Shown: positions 46,113 through 56,743 of the stretch, piece by piece | Position numbering within the stretch: position 1 is the stretch's first letter | Layout of the letters: each line of letters begins with the position of its first letter | DNA from: Povalibacter uvarum | GTDB taxonomy: Bacteria; Pseudomonadota; Gammaproteobacteria; Steroidobacterales; Steroidobacteraceae | DNA: 64,000 nt | Direction: 5' to 3' | NCBI RefSeq assembly: GCF_014202975.1 | Contig: NZ_JACHHZ010000005.1 | Coordinates: forward strand, 1 to 64,000 | The notes under the pieces: model-generated | The model's database searches: none | What the model saw: only the letters and a program-made list of their open reading frames with translations | Told to the model about the DNA's origin: nothing | Translations under genes and position numbers: made by a program

Positions 46113-47933
46113 CTACATGCTTGCAATCGCCCCCATCTCCGCGTCGCCGGCGGCGGCGCGGAAGGTGGCGAAGAGTTCCCGGCCGACGCCGTGGTTGTTG
46201 CGGCTGAGGTCGGGGGCGGTCGTGGCGCGGCGAGCGAGTACGTCATCAGCGACGTGCACCTGCAGTGCGCCGGAGAAACTGTCGAGCGTGATCACGTCGC
46301 CGTTCTGGACGCGCGCGAGTGGGCCGCCCGAGAGGCTTTCGGGTGTGAGGTGAATCGCTGCGGGAACCGCGCCTGACGCGCCGGACATGCGGCCGTCGGT
46401 GACGAGGGCCACTTTGAAGCCCTTGCTTTGCAGGGATGTCAGTGCCGGCGTCAATTGATGCAGTTCCGGCATGCCGTTCGCCTTCGGACCCTGGTAGCGG
46501 ACGACGACGATGCAATCGCGATTGAGGTCGCCGGCCTTGAAGGCTTTCATGACGTCTTCCTGGTCTTCGAACACCGCGGCGGGTGCTTCAACGACGCGAT
46601 GATGCGCGTGCACGGCGGACGTCTTGATCACTGCGCGGCCGAGATTGCCTTGCAGCAGCTTCAGGCCGCCATCGGTACCGAACGGATCAGTGACCGGGCG
46701 AAGCACATCGCGATCGCCCGTTGCTGCAGGCGCATCGCGCCAGGCGAGGCCATTCGGCGAAAGCCAGGGTTCCTGTGTGTAGGCACGCAGTCCTGTACCC
46801 ATCACCGTCGTCGTGTCGCCGTGGAGCAGGCCGGCCGACAGCAGTTCGCGAATCAGGAATCCCATGCCGCCAGCGGCGTGGAAGTGATTCACGTCGGCGC
46901 TGCCGTTCGGATAGATGCGCGCGAGGAGCGGCACCACTTCCGACAGGTCGCTGAAATCATCCCAGTTGATGACGATGCCCGCAGCGCGTGCCATCGCGAC
47001 GAGATGCAGCGTGTGATTCGTCGACCCGCCCGTTGCGAGCAGACCCACGATGGCGTTGACGATCGCGCGTTCGTCGATCGTGCGGGCAAGCGGCAAGTAA
47101 TTCTCGCCGAGCGAAGTGATACGTGAAACGCGCTTCGCGGCTTCGCTCGTGAGCGCATCGCGCAGCGGCGTGTTGGGCGATACGAACGCTGCGCCGGGAA
47201 GATGCAGGCCCATGACCTCCATCAGCATCTGGTTGCTGTTGGCGGTGCCGTAGAACGTGCAGGTACCCGCCGAGTGATAGCTCTGTGCCTCCGACTCGAG
47301 CAAGGCATCGCGGCCGACTTTGCCCTCCGCGAACAATTGCCGGGTGCGCGCCTTCTCCTTGTTGGGAATACCGGAGGGCATCGGTCCGGCCGGCACGAAG
47401 ATCGTCGGCAGGTGGCCGAACGTCAGCGCACCCATCAAAAGGCCCGGGACGATCTTGTCGCAGACGCCGAGGCACAGCGTCGCATCGAACATGTTGTGCG
47501 ACAGCGCGATGGCCGTGGACATCGCGATCACATCGCGACTGAACAGCGACAGCTCCATGCCGGGCTGGCCCTGCGTGACGCCATCGCACATTGCGGGCAC
47601 GCCGCCGGCGAACTGCGCGACTGCTCCAGCTTCGCGCGCGGCGAGCTTGATGAGCTGCGGATAGCGATCGAGCGGTTGATGCGCCGAAAGCATGTCGTTG
47701 TAGGAGGACACGATGGCGAGATTCGGCCATCGCATCTGTTTCAGTGCTTCCTTGTCCGCAGGATTCGAAGCAGCGAAGCCGTGCGCCAGGTTGGTACAAG
47801 CCAGCGATGCCCGCGTCGTCTCGCGCCGCCGCGCGTCATCCATCCGCTCCAGATAGTCGGAGCGCGTGTCTTTGCTGCGCTCGCGAATTCTCGAGGTGAC
47901 GATGCGGACGCGGTCGTTCAGGGGCGCGGTCAA
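46113..47933 (-). CDS. edd: Phosphogluconate dehydratase
   Basis: 606 residues. Edd/IlvD family: [43 protein letters not shown] (iron-sulfur ligand Cys), [43 protein letters not shown] near the end. It dehydrates 6-phosphogluconate to KDPG. The frame is open further upstream, but the TTG at 47933 has GGAG at good spacing and gives the usual N terminus ([18 protein letters not shown]) and length. Confidence 0.94.
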   Translation of the reverse strand: MTAPLNDRVRIVTSRIRERSKDTRSDYLERMDDARRRETTRASLACTNLAHGFAASNPADKEALKQMRWPNLAIVSSYNDMLSAHQPLDRYPQLIKLAAREAGAVAQFAGGVPAMCDGVTQGQPGMELSLFSRDVIAMSTAIALSHNMFDATLCLGVCDKIVPGLLMGALTFGHLPTIFVPAGPMPSGIPNKEKARTRQLFAEGKVGRDALLESEAQSYHSAGTCTFYGTANSNQMLMEVMGLHLPGAAFVSPNTPLRDALTSEAAKRVSRITSLGENYLPLARTIDERAIVNAIVGLLATGGSTNHTLHLVAMARAAGIVINWDDFSDLSEVVPLLARIYPNGSADVNHFHAAGGMGFLIRELLSAGLLHGDTTTVMGTGLRAYTQEPWLSPNGLAWRDAPAATGDRDVLRPVTDPFGTDGGLKLLQGNLGRAVIKTSAVHAHHRVVEAPAAVFEDQEDVMKAFKAGDLNRDCIVVVRYQGPKANGMPELHQLTPALTSLQSKGFKVALVTDGRMSGASGAVPAAIHLTPESLSGGPLARVQNGDVITLDSFSGALQVHVADDVLARRATTAPDLSRNNHGVGRELFATFRAAAGDAEMGAIASM

Positions 47934-48059
47934 AGCGGTACTCCAGGCGAGGGCAACGGGTCGGGGAAGAGGACGCGGGGTATACAGTCGATTGTAGAGA
48001 GTCAGGTCCAACCTCGCACTCGCTGCGCCTGCGGCAGTGCGACGCGTCCCGGTACGTAA

Positions 48060-48076
48060 ATTCCGTGATCCGGAAT
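48060..48076. promoter_or_regulatory. Palindromic operator candidate 1
   Basis: ATTCCG, five bases, CGGAAT: perfect dyad in the edd/zwf gap. It does not match the HexR sites I know; the regulator is unassigned. Confidence 0.5.
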
Positions 48077-48090
48077 GCGAATCCGCGCAC

Positions 48091-48104
48091 TGAAACCGCT
48101 TTCA
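48091..48104. promoter_or_regulatory. LacI-family-type operator in the edd/zwf gap
   Basis: TGAAACCGCTTTCA fits the LacI/GalR-type consensus TGNAANCGNTTNCA at every fixed position, and the flanking C and G extend the dyad to 16 bp (48090-48105). Its central position suggests one sugar-responsive regulator controls both operons. Confidence 0.65.
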
Positions 48105-48245
48105 GCCCCGGGAAAACGGCCGACGCAATGCATACGAATTCATGGAGCCGGAACTGCGGAAATCAGGCCCCCGAACGTCGTCCCGTTTGCGACCGGAAAC
48201 AGCGGGCTGTACCTTACCGGCGCCTCGAACGACCACAGGTAATGC

Positions 48246-49706
<1,461 letters not shown>

Positions 49707-49868
49707 GAGCAGCGGTTAGCGGTTAGCGGTTAGCGGTTGGCGGTTGGCGGTTGGTTCAGAATAGGAAACCGGCGGATCTGGCCGGGCACGCTAAGCTTTG
49801 CCGCCAGTGATCGCGTAAGCTCTGCCTCTTACTAACCGCCAACCGCTGACCGCCAACCGCTTCTCCGA
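49707..49868. repeat. Heptad-arm inverted element H4
   Basis: Left arm 49709-49755 has six or more units of GCGGTTA/GCGGTTG; right arm about 49829-49866 is an inverted copy (CTAACCGCCAACCGC). The core of about 75 bases has no ORF. It fills the zwf-pgl gap. Confidence 0.78.
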
Positions 49869-49869
49869 C

Positions 49870-50577
49870 ATGCCTTCCCGCTGGGTTCACGAACACCGCT
49901 TTCCTGATTCGACGGCGCTGGCGCATGCGCTGGCGGGGGAATTGCGCGTCGATCTCGAGGAAGCGATCGGTGTGCGCAAGGCGGCGAGTCTCGTCGTGTC
50001 GGGTGGGCGCACGCCGCTCAAGCTCTTCGGGCAGTTGCGAACGGAAAAGCTCGAGTGGTCCAAGGTCTGGGTGACGCTGGCGGATGAGCGCTGGGTCGAG
50101 ACGACCGCGGAAGAAAGCAACGAGCGCATGATGCGTGAGCATCTGGGCAAGGATCTGGCCGCCGATGCGCATTTCGTGGGATTGAAGAATCCGGCGCCGA
50201 CGCCGGAAGCCGGGGCGGACTGGTCATGGCGCGCACTGAGTCGCGTGCCGCGGCCGTTCGATGTGGTCCTGCTGGGAATGGGAGAGGACGGACACACCGC
50301 CTCGCTCTTTCCCGGATCGATGACCCTGGCCCGCGCGTTGGATCCCAGCGCGCCGCCGGGATGTGTCGCGGTGAATGCGCTGAAGGCGCCGCATGCGCGG
50401 GTCAGCCTCAATCTCGCGGCTTTGCTGGATGCACGACGGATAATTTTGCACATCGAGGGGGAAGCCAAGTGGCACGTCTATCAGCGGGCACGAATGCCCG
50501 GATCAACCGCGGAGTTGCCGGTGCGCGCCGTCCTGCATCAGAAAGAGGTGCCGGTTGATGTCTACTGGTCGCCCTGA
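49870..50577 (+). CDS. pgl: 6-phosphogluconolactonase
   Basis: 235 residues of the DevB-type lactonase: SLVVSGGRTPLKLFGQL, VWVTLADERWVETTAEESN, VVLLGMGEDGHTASLFPGS and RISLNLAALL-like end. It hydrolyses 6-phosphogluconolactone between the Zwf and Edd steps. Its last codons overlap the glk start by 20 bp, so the two are translated together. Confidence 0.94.
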   Translation: MPSRWVHEHRFPDSTALAHALAGELRVDLEEAIGVRKAASLVVSGGRTPLKLFGQLRTEKLEWSKVWVTLADERWVETTAEESNERMMREHLGKDLAADAHFVGLKNPAPTPEAGADWSWRALSRVPRPFDVVLLGMGEDGHTASLFPGSMTLARALDPSAPPGCVAVNALKAPHARVSLNLAALLDARRIILHIEGEAKWHVYQRARMPGSTAELPVRAVLHQKEVPVDVYWSP

Positions 50578-51556
50578 AAGTGCGCCGCGGCTGATCGCAG
50601 ACATCGGCGGAACCAACGCACGCTTCGCCCTGCTCGAGGGTCAGTCGCATCGGGATGAGATCGTCCTCGCCTGCGCCGATTATCCTGATTTCGTTTCCGC
50701 CGCCGAACACTACCTGACCCAGGTCGGTGCGGCGCAGAAGGGCAAACGCCCCGTCGAAGCCGCGGTTGCGATTGCCGGCCCGATCACCGGCGACATCATT
50801 CGCATGACCAATCACGTGTGGCAGTTCTCCGCCGCCCGCGTGCGGCAGCAGCTTGGTTTTTCGCGGCTCATCTTTCTAAACGATTTCACTGCGCTCGCGA
50901 TGGCCGTCAGACACCTGCCCGAGAGCGAGCTCGAACCGATCGGTGGCGGTCGTCCGGTACCGAACGCGGCGATCGGATTGATCGGCCCCGGCACGGGGCT
51001 CGGCGTTTCGGGACTCATTCCCTCGGGCTCGCACTGGATCGCGCTGCAAGGCGAGGGCGGTCACGCGACGCTGTCAGTGATGAACGAGCGCGAGATGGCC
51101 GTGTTGCGGCAACTGCATCAGCGCTTCTCGCATGTCTCCGCCGAACGCGTGATCTCGGGCCCCGGCCTCGTGAACCTGTACGAAGCGATCAGCGTGATCG
51201 AACGCAAAGTCCCTGACGCACTGACGCCGAAAGAAATCACGCGCCGCGCGAGCGAAGGCTCCTGCGCCCGCTGCCTCGAAGCCGTGAACATGTTCTGTGC
51301 CCTGTTCGGCACGATGGCGGGCAACCTCGTGCTCACCCTCGGTGCAGTCGGCGGCCTCTACATCGGCGGCGGTGTCGTCCCGCACCTGGGCCGATTGTTC
51401 AAATCTTCGCCCTTCCGTGATCGTTTCGAGGACAAGGGCCGATACGCGGAGTACCTGAGCGCGGTGCCGGTGTATCTGATTCGGTCGCCGCTGCCCGCGT
51501 TTGTGGGGTTGGCGAGATCGTTTATTGATCCGGGTCCACGGCTGGAAGCGGAATAG
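50558..51556 (+). CDS. glk: Glucokinase
   Basis: 332 residues of the bacterial Glk family: LIADIGGTNARFALLEG phosphate-binding loop, VAIAGPITGDIIRMTNHVWQ, LIFLNDFTALAMAV, IGPGTGLGVSGL, LQGEGGHATLS and LTLGAVGGLYIGGGVVP. It phosphorylates glucose to feed Zwf. The ATG at 50558 has AGAGGTG upstream. Ends just before heptad-arm element H5. Confidence 0.95.
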   Translation: MSTGRPESAPRLIADIGGTNARFALLEGQSHRDEIVLACADYPDFVSAAEHYLTQVGAAQKGKRPVEAAVAIAGPITGDIIRMTNHVWQFSAARVRQQLGFSRLIFLNDFTALAMAVRHLPESELEPIGGGRPVPNAAIGLIGPGTGLGVSGLIPSGSHWIALQGEGGHATLSVMNEREMAVLRQLHQRFSHVSAERVISGPGLVNLYEAISVIERKVPDALTPKEITRRASEGSCARCLEAVNMFCALFGTMAGNLVLTLGAVGGLYIGGGVVPHLGRLFKSSPFRDRFEDKGRYAEYLSAVPVYLIRSPLPAFVGLARSFIDPGPRLEAE

Positions 51557-51560
51557 GAAG

Positions 51561-51686
51561 CGATGAGCGGCGAGCGGTGAGCTGCGAGCCAGATCAAGAA
51601 GCCTCGCCTCTGGCACCACTCGCCGCTCATTGCGTCCCCTCCGATTCTGGCTCGCCGCTCATAGCTCGCCGCTCGTAGCCCCCCTG
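51561..51686. repeat. Heptad-arm inverted element H5
   Basis: Left arm about 51561-51593 repeats GAGCGGC/GAGCGGT/GAGCTGC; right arm about 51647-51681 is the inverted copy (CTCGCCGCTCATAGCTCG). A short third piece (CTCGCCGCTCA, near 51620) sits in the core. Both arms have GAGCCAGA at their inner end. Confidence 0.75.
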
Positions 51687-51735
51687 GCATCCTCCTTGCA
51701 CCCCTCCGGCTATCCCAACCACTGGATCGCCCATC

Positions 51736-52308
51736 GTGCGTGTACTGGTCATTGCCGAGTCGTCCGAACGAGCGGACATCGTGCGCCGGGGCTTGTTGCT
51801 GGCGGGTCATGAAACGGCGAACGTCGCTGCGCCGGATGGTCCGCTGCCGTCCGCGATGGAGCAGGCGCGTCCCGATGCGATCGTCCTGGAAACCCATTCA
51901 CCGAAGATCGATCTGCTCGATCGCATCATCGATGCCATGGGCGAGAAGCCATTGCCGCTCGTGATTTTTTCCGAGGATCCTTCAGAACAGACCATCAGCC
52001 AGGCGGTTCGCGCCGGTGCGGCGGCATACGTCGTCGATGGGCTGAACGCGGCGCGCGTCCCTGCGATTTTCCAGGTCGCGCTCGCACGCTTCGAACTGAT
52101 GACCGACCTGCGCAGCGAGCTCTCCGTCGCCCAGCAGAAACTCACCGAACGCAAATTTGTCGAGCGCGCCAAGGGCCTGCTGATGAAGGCCCGCAACCTG
52201 AGCGAAGACGAGGCGTATCACACGCTCCGTCGCATGGCGATGGAACGCAACCGCCGTATGGGAGATGTGGCGAAGTCGGTGCTCGAGATGGCGGATTTGT
52301 TGAACTAG
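51736..52308 (+). CDS. ANTAR-domain regulator with a degenerate receiver (NasT-like)
   Basis: 190 residues. Residues 1-120 are a receiver fold, and 130-185 an ANTAR RNA-binding domain (ERAKGLLMKARNLSEDEAYH then LRRMAMERNRRMG). ANTAR proteins bind two-hairpin RNA motifs to stop transcription termination. In the NasT group the phosphoacceptor is Asp; here the equivalent LETHSP position is Glu52, and an acid-pocket Asp also reads Glu (VIAESS). A phosphomimetic, always-on form is plausible. GTG start at 51736. No nitrate genes nearby. Confidence 0.87.
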   Translation: MRVLVIAESSERADIVRRGLLLAGHETANVAAPDGPLPSAMEQARPDAIVLETHSPKIDLLDRIIDAMGEKPLPLVIFSEDPSEQTISQAVRAGAAAYVVDGLNAARVPAIFQVALARFELMTDLRSELSVAQQKLTERKFVERAKGLLMKARNLSEDEAYHTLRRMAMERNRRMGDVAKSVLEMADLLN

Positions 52309-52358
52309 CACACGGCGGTGCAGGGCGCGGCGAGGGTGCACTAGGAGAGGGCAGGAGG

Positions 52359-52436
52359 CCATGAGCGGTGAGCTACAAGCTATGAGCCGGAACCGGAAGA
52401 CGGGTTCCTCCATCTGGCGCACCGCTCGCAGCCCTC
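52359..52436. repeat. Heptad-arm element H6, partly decayed
   Basis: Left arm GAGCGGTGAGCTACAAGCTATGAGCC region; right arm about 52415-52436 (GCGCACCGCTCGCAGCCC) is a looser inverted match. A GGAACC/GGGTTCC hairpin lies between them. It lies between the ANTAR gene and the kup stop. Confidence 0.55.
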
Positions 52437-52438
52437 TC

Positions 52439-54334
52439 TCACAGCTTCACCAGACTACTGACCTCCAGCAGTCTGTGCGTCGGCACGCCAAAGTGAATCG
52501 CCGCCAGCTGGCTGTTGCGGCCCATGAAGGCGAACAGGCGTTTGCGCCAGAGCGGCATGCCGGAGCCGATTGCGAATACCGGGTTCTCGCGGCCGACGAC
52601 GTACACCGTCGACTCGGCCTGGTATTCGATCCCCTTCTCCTCGGCGGCGCGCAGAGTGGCGACGACGTTCGGTGTTTCCATGAAGCCGTAGCGTGCAATC
52701 ACGCGACACAGGTTCGGGGCGAGCGTCTGCACTTCGATACGCTCCTCCGGCGCCACGTACGGCGACTCGGGGCGCACGAACGTCAGCAGGATGTTGCGTT
52801 CGTGCAGGACGCGATTGAATCGCAGGTTGTTGAGCAGCGCGCGCGGCATGCCGCCGGCTTCGCTCGCGAGATACACCGCTGTGCCTTCCACGATGTGCGG
52901 TGGATCTTTCTGCAGCAGCGCGAGGAAATCGTGGACTGGCATCTGTTCGCGAGCGATCAGCCAGTTCAGAGTGCGGCGACCTTCCTGCCACGTGCTCATC
53001 AATATATAGACGACGACTGCCGCCGCGACCGGCAGCCAGCCGCCGTCGTCGAGCTTGAATGTGTTTGCCGCGAAGAACGCGAACTCGATGGCCACGATGA
53101 ACGCGAGTACCGCGATATAGAACCGATAGTGTGGTTCCTTGCGCACCTTCAGCAACATGATGACGAGGATGCCGTCGATCAGCATCGTGCTCGAAATCGC
53201 GATGCCGTATGCGCCAGCGAGCGCGCTCGATGACTGATAGGCGAGCACGAGCGTCATCGTGCCGATGAACAGCACCCAGTTCACCATCGGCACGTACACC
53301 TGGCCGATCTCGTGCTCCGACGAATGCTCGATGCGCAGGCGCGGCAGGTACCCCAGGTTCAGCGCTTGCCGGGTGACGGAGAACACACCGGAGATCACGG
53401 CCTGTGATGCGATCACAGTAGCCGCGGTTGCGAGCATGATGAGCAACGGCAGCAGCCAGCTGGGCGCAAGCAAGTAGAACGGGTTCGAGATCGCACTCGG
53501 ATTCTGCAGCAGCAGCGCGCCTTGCCCGAAGTAGTTGAGCACGAGTGCCGGCAGCACGATCCAGAACCAGCCGCGCCGGATCGGCGAGCGGCCGAAGTGA
53601 CCCATGTCGGCATAAAGTGCTTCGCCGCCGGTGATGGCGAGGAACACGGAAGCGAGGACGAGGAAGCCCGCGACACCGTTGTGAACGAAGAACATCACCG
53701 CGTGAACCGGATTGATCGCGAGCAGCACACCCGGCTCGGTGACGATCCAGCGCACCCCGAGCAGCGCGAGGGTCGCAAGCCACACGAGTGTGATCGGGCC
53801 GAACAGTCGGCCCATCGCGCCCGTGCCGCGCTTCTGCATCAGGAACAGGAGGAACAGGATCAGCATGGCCCCGGGCACGACGAAATGCTCGAGCTGCGGC
53901 GTCGCGACGGTGAGTCCTTCCATGGCGCTGAGCACTGAAATCGCCGGCGTGATGAATCCATCGCCGAAGAAAAGCGCGGCACCGAACAACCCAACGGCGC
54001 TGATGGGGCCCCACACGCGCCAGTCGCGACTCGCATTCGACAGCAGCGTACTCAGCGCAAGCACGCCGCCTTCGCCGCGATTGTCCGCACGCAGCACGAG
54101 CGTCACGTACTTCACCGAGATCACGAGGATCAGCGACCAGAGAATCAGCGACAGCAGTCCCAGGACGTTCTCGCTGTTGACTCCGATTCCGTGATCGGGA
54201 CTGAAGCACTCACGCAGTGCGTAGAGCGGGCTGGTGCTGATGTCTCCGAAGACGACGCCGAGCGCGGTGAGGACGAGCTTGCGGTCCGCGGCGGGATGAT
54301 CGCCCGCGGCCTCTGGAGCAGCACTCGAACGCAT
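52439..54334 (-). CDS. kup: Kup-family potassium uptake permease
   Basis: 631 residues. Kup/HAK signature near the N terminus (LGVVFGDISTSPLYALRE), VKYVTLVLRADNRGEGGVLA, SVLSAMEGLTVATPQLE, then about ten further membrane helices and a cytoplasmic C-terminal domain of about 170 residues. It imports K+ with protons across the inner membrane. The ATG at 54334 is the start. No kdp or trk genes are nearby. Confidence 0.95.
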   Translation of the reverse strand: MRSSAAPEAAGDHPAADRKLVLTALGVVFGDISTSPLYALRECFSPDHGIGVNSENVLGLLSLILWSLILVISVKYVTLVLRADNRGEGGVLALSTLLSNASRDWRVWGPISAVGLFGAALFFGDGFITPAISVLSAMEGLTVATPQLEHFVVPGAMLILFLLFLMQKRGTGAMGRLFGPITLVWLATLALLGVRWIVTEPGVLLAINPVHAVMFFVHNGVAGFLVLASVFLAITGGEALYADMGHFGRSPIRRGWFWIVLPALVLNYFGQGALLLQNPSAISNPFYLLAPSWLLPLLIMLATAATVIASQAVISGVFSVTRQALNLGYLPRLRIEHSSEHEIGQVYVPMVNWVLFIGTMTLVLAYQSSSALAGAYGIAISSTMLIDGILVIMLLKVRKEPHYRFYIAVLAFIVAIEFAFFAANTFKLDDGGWLPVAAAVVVYILMSTWQEGRRTLNWLIAREQMPVHDFLALLQKDPPHIVEGTAVYLASEAGGMPRALLNNLRFNRVLHERNILLTFVRPESPYVAPEERIEVQTLAPNLCRVIARYGFMETPNVVATLRAAEEKGIEYQAESTVYVVGRENPVFAIGSGMPLWRKRLFAFMGRNSQLAAIHFGVPTHRLLEVSSLVKL

Positions 54335-54587
54335 GATTTTTCTTGGGTTCGCCAGCCTTGGAGAGCGGCGCGTATCTTAGTCGCCTTGGGCGGCCATGTC
54401 CGGTCAGAGGGCGGAGAAGAAGGAAGATTCTCCACGGGGGACACGGGGAGCACTGGGCAGAGAAGAGCTCAGAAGCACGAGTTTCCGAATGATATCCAGG
54501 AGGCGGTGACGCTTCCTTGTAGATATGTCTTGCCCCCGTGGAACCCCGTGTTCCCCGTGGAAAATCTTCTCCGGGGTCTCTCCTTCC
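54335..54587. repeat. Long imperfect inverted repeat between kup and the anti-sigma gene
   Basis: Arms near 54414-54453 and 54530-54587 share GATTCTCCACGGGGGACACG-like text, the right one inverted (CCGTGGAACCCCGTGTTCCC), built of CCACGGGG/AACACGGGG units of about 9 bp. The core of about 75 bases has no ORF. Layout resembles the heptad-arm elements with a different unit. Confidence 0.65.
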
Positions 54588-55148
54588 TCAGTCCGCGACC
54601 TTGGCCAGCCACCCCGCCAGCAGGCCGCCGATGCCGGCGCCGATCATGGCGATGAGGGCAGTCTGAATGGTGCTGGCATTGCCGCCGATGCTCGCGCCTT
54701 CGGCTGCGATCTTGCCGGCGAGTCCTGACGTATCGAAGTAGCCGGCGAGTGCGAAGGCCAGCACGATGCCGCCCACGACGCCCGGGATGACGAAGGCAAG
54801 CGCACGGCGCCAGCTTCGCGACAGGGCACGCAGGTTTTCCTGCAGTTCTTCCTCGACGCGCTGACGCGCAGCGGCGCGCTTCGTTTCGTCGATGGCATCG
54901 ATCTGCGCGAACAGCTCGTCGTCGAACGCAGCGTTCAATTCGGGTGCGGGCGCGGCGCTGAACAGCGCTTCATCGATCCTTTCGAGTGCGGCCATCTGCT
55001 GCTGGCAGATGTCGCAGCCGCCCAGATGCGATTCGACGGCCGCGCGATCGGCGGCATCGATGTCGCCATCGAGCCAGTCCTGCAGACGATCGTTCCAGTC
55101 GAGCTGGTGCTCGAGAATCTGTTGCGGCGATGAAGGTTGAGTGGCCAT
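54588..55148 (-). CDS. Membrane anti-sigma factor with zinc-finger-like motif
   Basis: 186 residues. An N-terminal ASD-type zinc motif (His, then CDICQQQM with two Cys, about 42-51), a helical region, and two membrane helices (about 116-137 and 162-182). It should bind the ECF sigma factor encoded six bases upstream and hold it at the inner membrane until a signal arrives. Start ATG at 55148. Sigma and anti-sigma are co-transcribed in this order. Confidence 0.88.
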   Translation of the reverse strand: MATQPSSPQQILEHQLDWNDRLQDWLDGDIDAADRAAVESHLGGCDICQQQMAALERIDEALFSAAPAPELNAAFDDELFAQIDAIDETKRAAARQRVEEELQENLRALSRSWRRALAFVIPGVVGGIVLAFALAGYFDTSGLAGKIAAEGASIGGNASTIQTALIAMIGAGIGGLLAGWLAKVAD

Positions 55149-55154
55149 GGAAAA

Positions 55155-55742
55155 CTACGCATCCAACGCGGATTCAGACTGGTCGGTTTCGGACTCGCGC
55201 GTCAGTTCGATTAGGCGCTTGCGGGCGCGGTGAAGCAAGGCTTTGACCGTGCCCAGGGGCAGGCCGAGGCTTTCGGCTGTCTGCTCGTAAGATTTGTCTT
55301 CCATGTAGAAGAGCGTGACCGCCTGCCGGTAACGCTCGGGCAGCTTGTCGAGCATCTGGGTGACGCTGACGGTCGCTGAGTCGTCCGGGTCGGGGGCAGC
55401 CAGGGCGGCAACCTCGGCGTCGTACTCGTCCTCGTCACCGTCCATGGAGACAGTGGGCCGCTTTTTACGCAGCTCGGACAGGCAAGCGTTGCGCGAAATC
55501 GCGTAGATCCACGTCGACAGTGAGGACTGTCCCGCGTACCCCGGCAGGGCACGCCAGATCCTCAGGAAAACATCCTGAGTCGTGTCCTCGGCCATGGCGT
55601 GATTGCGTAACATACTGAATGTCAAGCGAAAAACCTTGTCCCGGTACCTCGGCAACAGCAGCGAGAAAGCCTCGCGGTACTTTTTGACCTGGAGCAGCGC
55701 CTGGACATCGGCGTCGGCTTGGGGGGCGGCTGCCAAAGTCAT
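55155..55742 (-). CDS. ECF RNA polymerase sigma factor
   Basis: 195 residues. Sigma-2: FRLTFSMLRNHAMAEDTTQD then VFLRIWRALPGY; a short acidic spacer; sigma-4: LPERYRQAVTLFYMEDKSYE then QTAESLGLPLGTVKALLHRARKRL. This is an RpoE-like ECF group distinct from EcfG in this window. Its partner is the adjacent anti-sigma gene. ATG at 55742; I could not identify its own promoter motif. Confidence 0.93.
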   Translation of the reverse strand: MTLAAAPQADADVQALLQVKKYREAFSLLLPRYRDKVFRLTFSMLRNHAMAEDTTQDVFLRIWRALPGYAGQSSLSTWIYAISRNACLSELRKKRPTVSMDGDEDEYDAEVAALAAPDPDDSATVSVTQMLDKLPERYRQAVTLFYMEDKSYEQTAESLGLPLGTVKALLHRARKRLIELTRESETDQSESALDA

Positions 55743-56032
55743 TGGAGGTTTGTGACGTTGCTCGGGCGGAAAAGGTTGCGCCGGGATCTTTTATGTAAGG
55801 CCCCACCAGATGGGTCGGCACTCTAGCAGCCGACCCGGGCTCCCGAGCCTCCGTCTACCGGCCGCTGGCCGCCATCGACCGATGATCCCCTGGCGTCAGG
55901 TCCGGGCCCCCGCATCTCTATAGGTCGAGCTCGTGAACGCTTGTCGTGGATGGCCGTGCAACCCTGGGGAAGGACGCTGCGTCTGAAGTCTCACTCGCAC
56001 ATACTCGCGTTCACCCAAGAGGCATTTCAACA

Positions 56033-56482
56033 ATGTTGTCGGATCTGGTCCCCATCGTCGCCATCACGTTCGGCGTCGGCTTCATCCCGGCCATCGTGTG
56101 GATCATTCTCAACTACCGCAAGCGCCGTCGCTTCATGGAGCTGCATCACGCAGAGCGCATGGCAGCCATCGAGCGCGGCATGGATATCCCGGCGCTGCCG
56201 ATCGAGCTGATCGATGGCGGCAGCCCGCGTCGTCGCCGCTCTTCCCTGCAGGCGGGCCTCGTGTGGTTCTTCATCGGCCTGGCCATGGTCGTCGGCATGG
56301 CGATGGACGGCGACACCCCCTCGATCGCCGGACTCGTGCCGCTGGGGATTGGCCTCGCGTTCCTGATCTACTATTTTCTCGAAGGCAAGAAGATCGAAGC
56401 CCAGCTGCTGGAATTCGATCTGCGCGACCGCAGCGTGAGCGCCAATGGCCGCCAGGTCGTGAGGCAGGATTCGACACTGTAA
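56033..56482 (+). CDS. DUF6249-like membrane protein
   Basis: 149 residues: helix about 3-25 (SDLVPIVAITFGVGFIPAIV), a charged region with RKRRRFMELHHAERMAAIERG, then two helices (LVWFFIGLAMVVGMAM; IAGLVPLGIGLAFLIYYFL) and a short cytoplasmic tail. This is the DUF6249 pattern; function unknown. The neighbourhood (divergent from an ECF sigma/anti-sigma pair) suggests it may be part of that envelope regulon. The ATG at 56033 is preferred over frame extensions upstream. Confidence 0.78.
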   Translation: MLSDLVPIVAITFGVGFIPAIVWIILNYRKRRRFMELHHAERMAAIERGMDIPALPIELIDGGSPRRRRSSLQAGLVWFFIGLAMVVGMAMDGDTPSIAGLVPLGIGLAFLIYYFLEGKKIEAQLLEFDLRDRSVSANGRQVVRQDSTL

Positions 56483-56530
56483 CGCCCGGCTGGGTGCAAC
56501 CCGATTTGTTGTAACAAAAGCACGCGCACG

Positions 56531-56557
56531 GGGTTCTCATGGACCTGATGAGAACCC
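56531..56557. terminator. Perfect hairpin after DUF6249
   Basis: GGGTTCTCAT, seven bases, ATGAGAACCC: 10-bp perfect stem about 50 bases past the stop. It lacks a T tract, so it may stop transcription weakly or protect the mRNA 3' end. Confidence 0.45.
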
Positions 56558-56743
56558 ACGTCGCAGGTCGCCATTGATTCCGCTCACAGCAGTCCCGCCG
56601 GCTTCGTGCCGGAAATCGCCGAACTGTTCTCTCGGTTCACGCCCCTCGACTGATTCCGTGTTTCCGGCCAGGCTGCCGCAAGGCGGCCTGGCCCGTCATT
56701 CCGTCATCGCGCTACCCCGTCACCCCTTCTGACCGGTGTCCCC

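Larger units (their letters stand above)
47934..48245. promoter_or_regulatory. Divergent control region of edd-eda and zwf-pgl-glk
   Basis: A 312-bp gap between divergent sugar operons. It contains two perfect palindromes, ATTCCGTGATCCGGAAT (48060-48076) and TGAAACCGCTTTCA (48091-48104), both likely operators. I see no small ORF and no terminator. Confidence 0.7.

Noticed and set aside
47934-48011. Longer N terminus for edd
   Set aside because: The upstream codons have no family match, while the TTG at 47933 has a GGAG site and gives the normal start of Edd.
49707-49868. CRISPR array
   Set aside because: Repeats are 7 bp, degenerate and back-to-back without spacers, and there are no cas genes.
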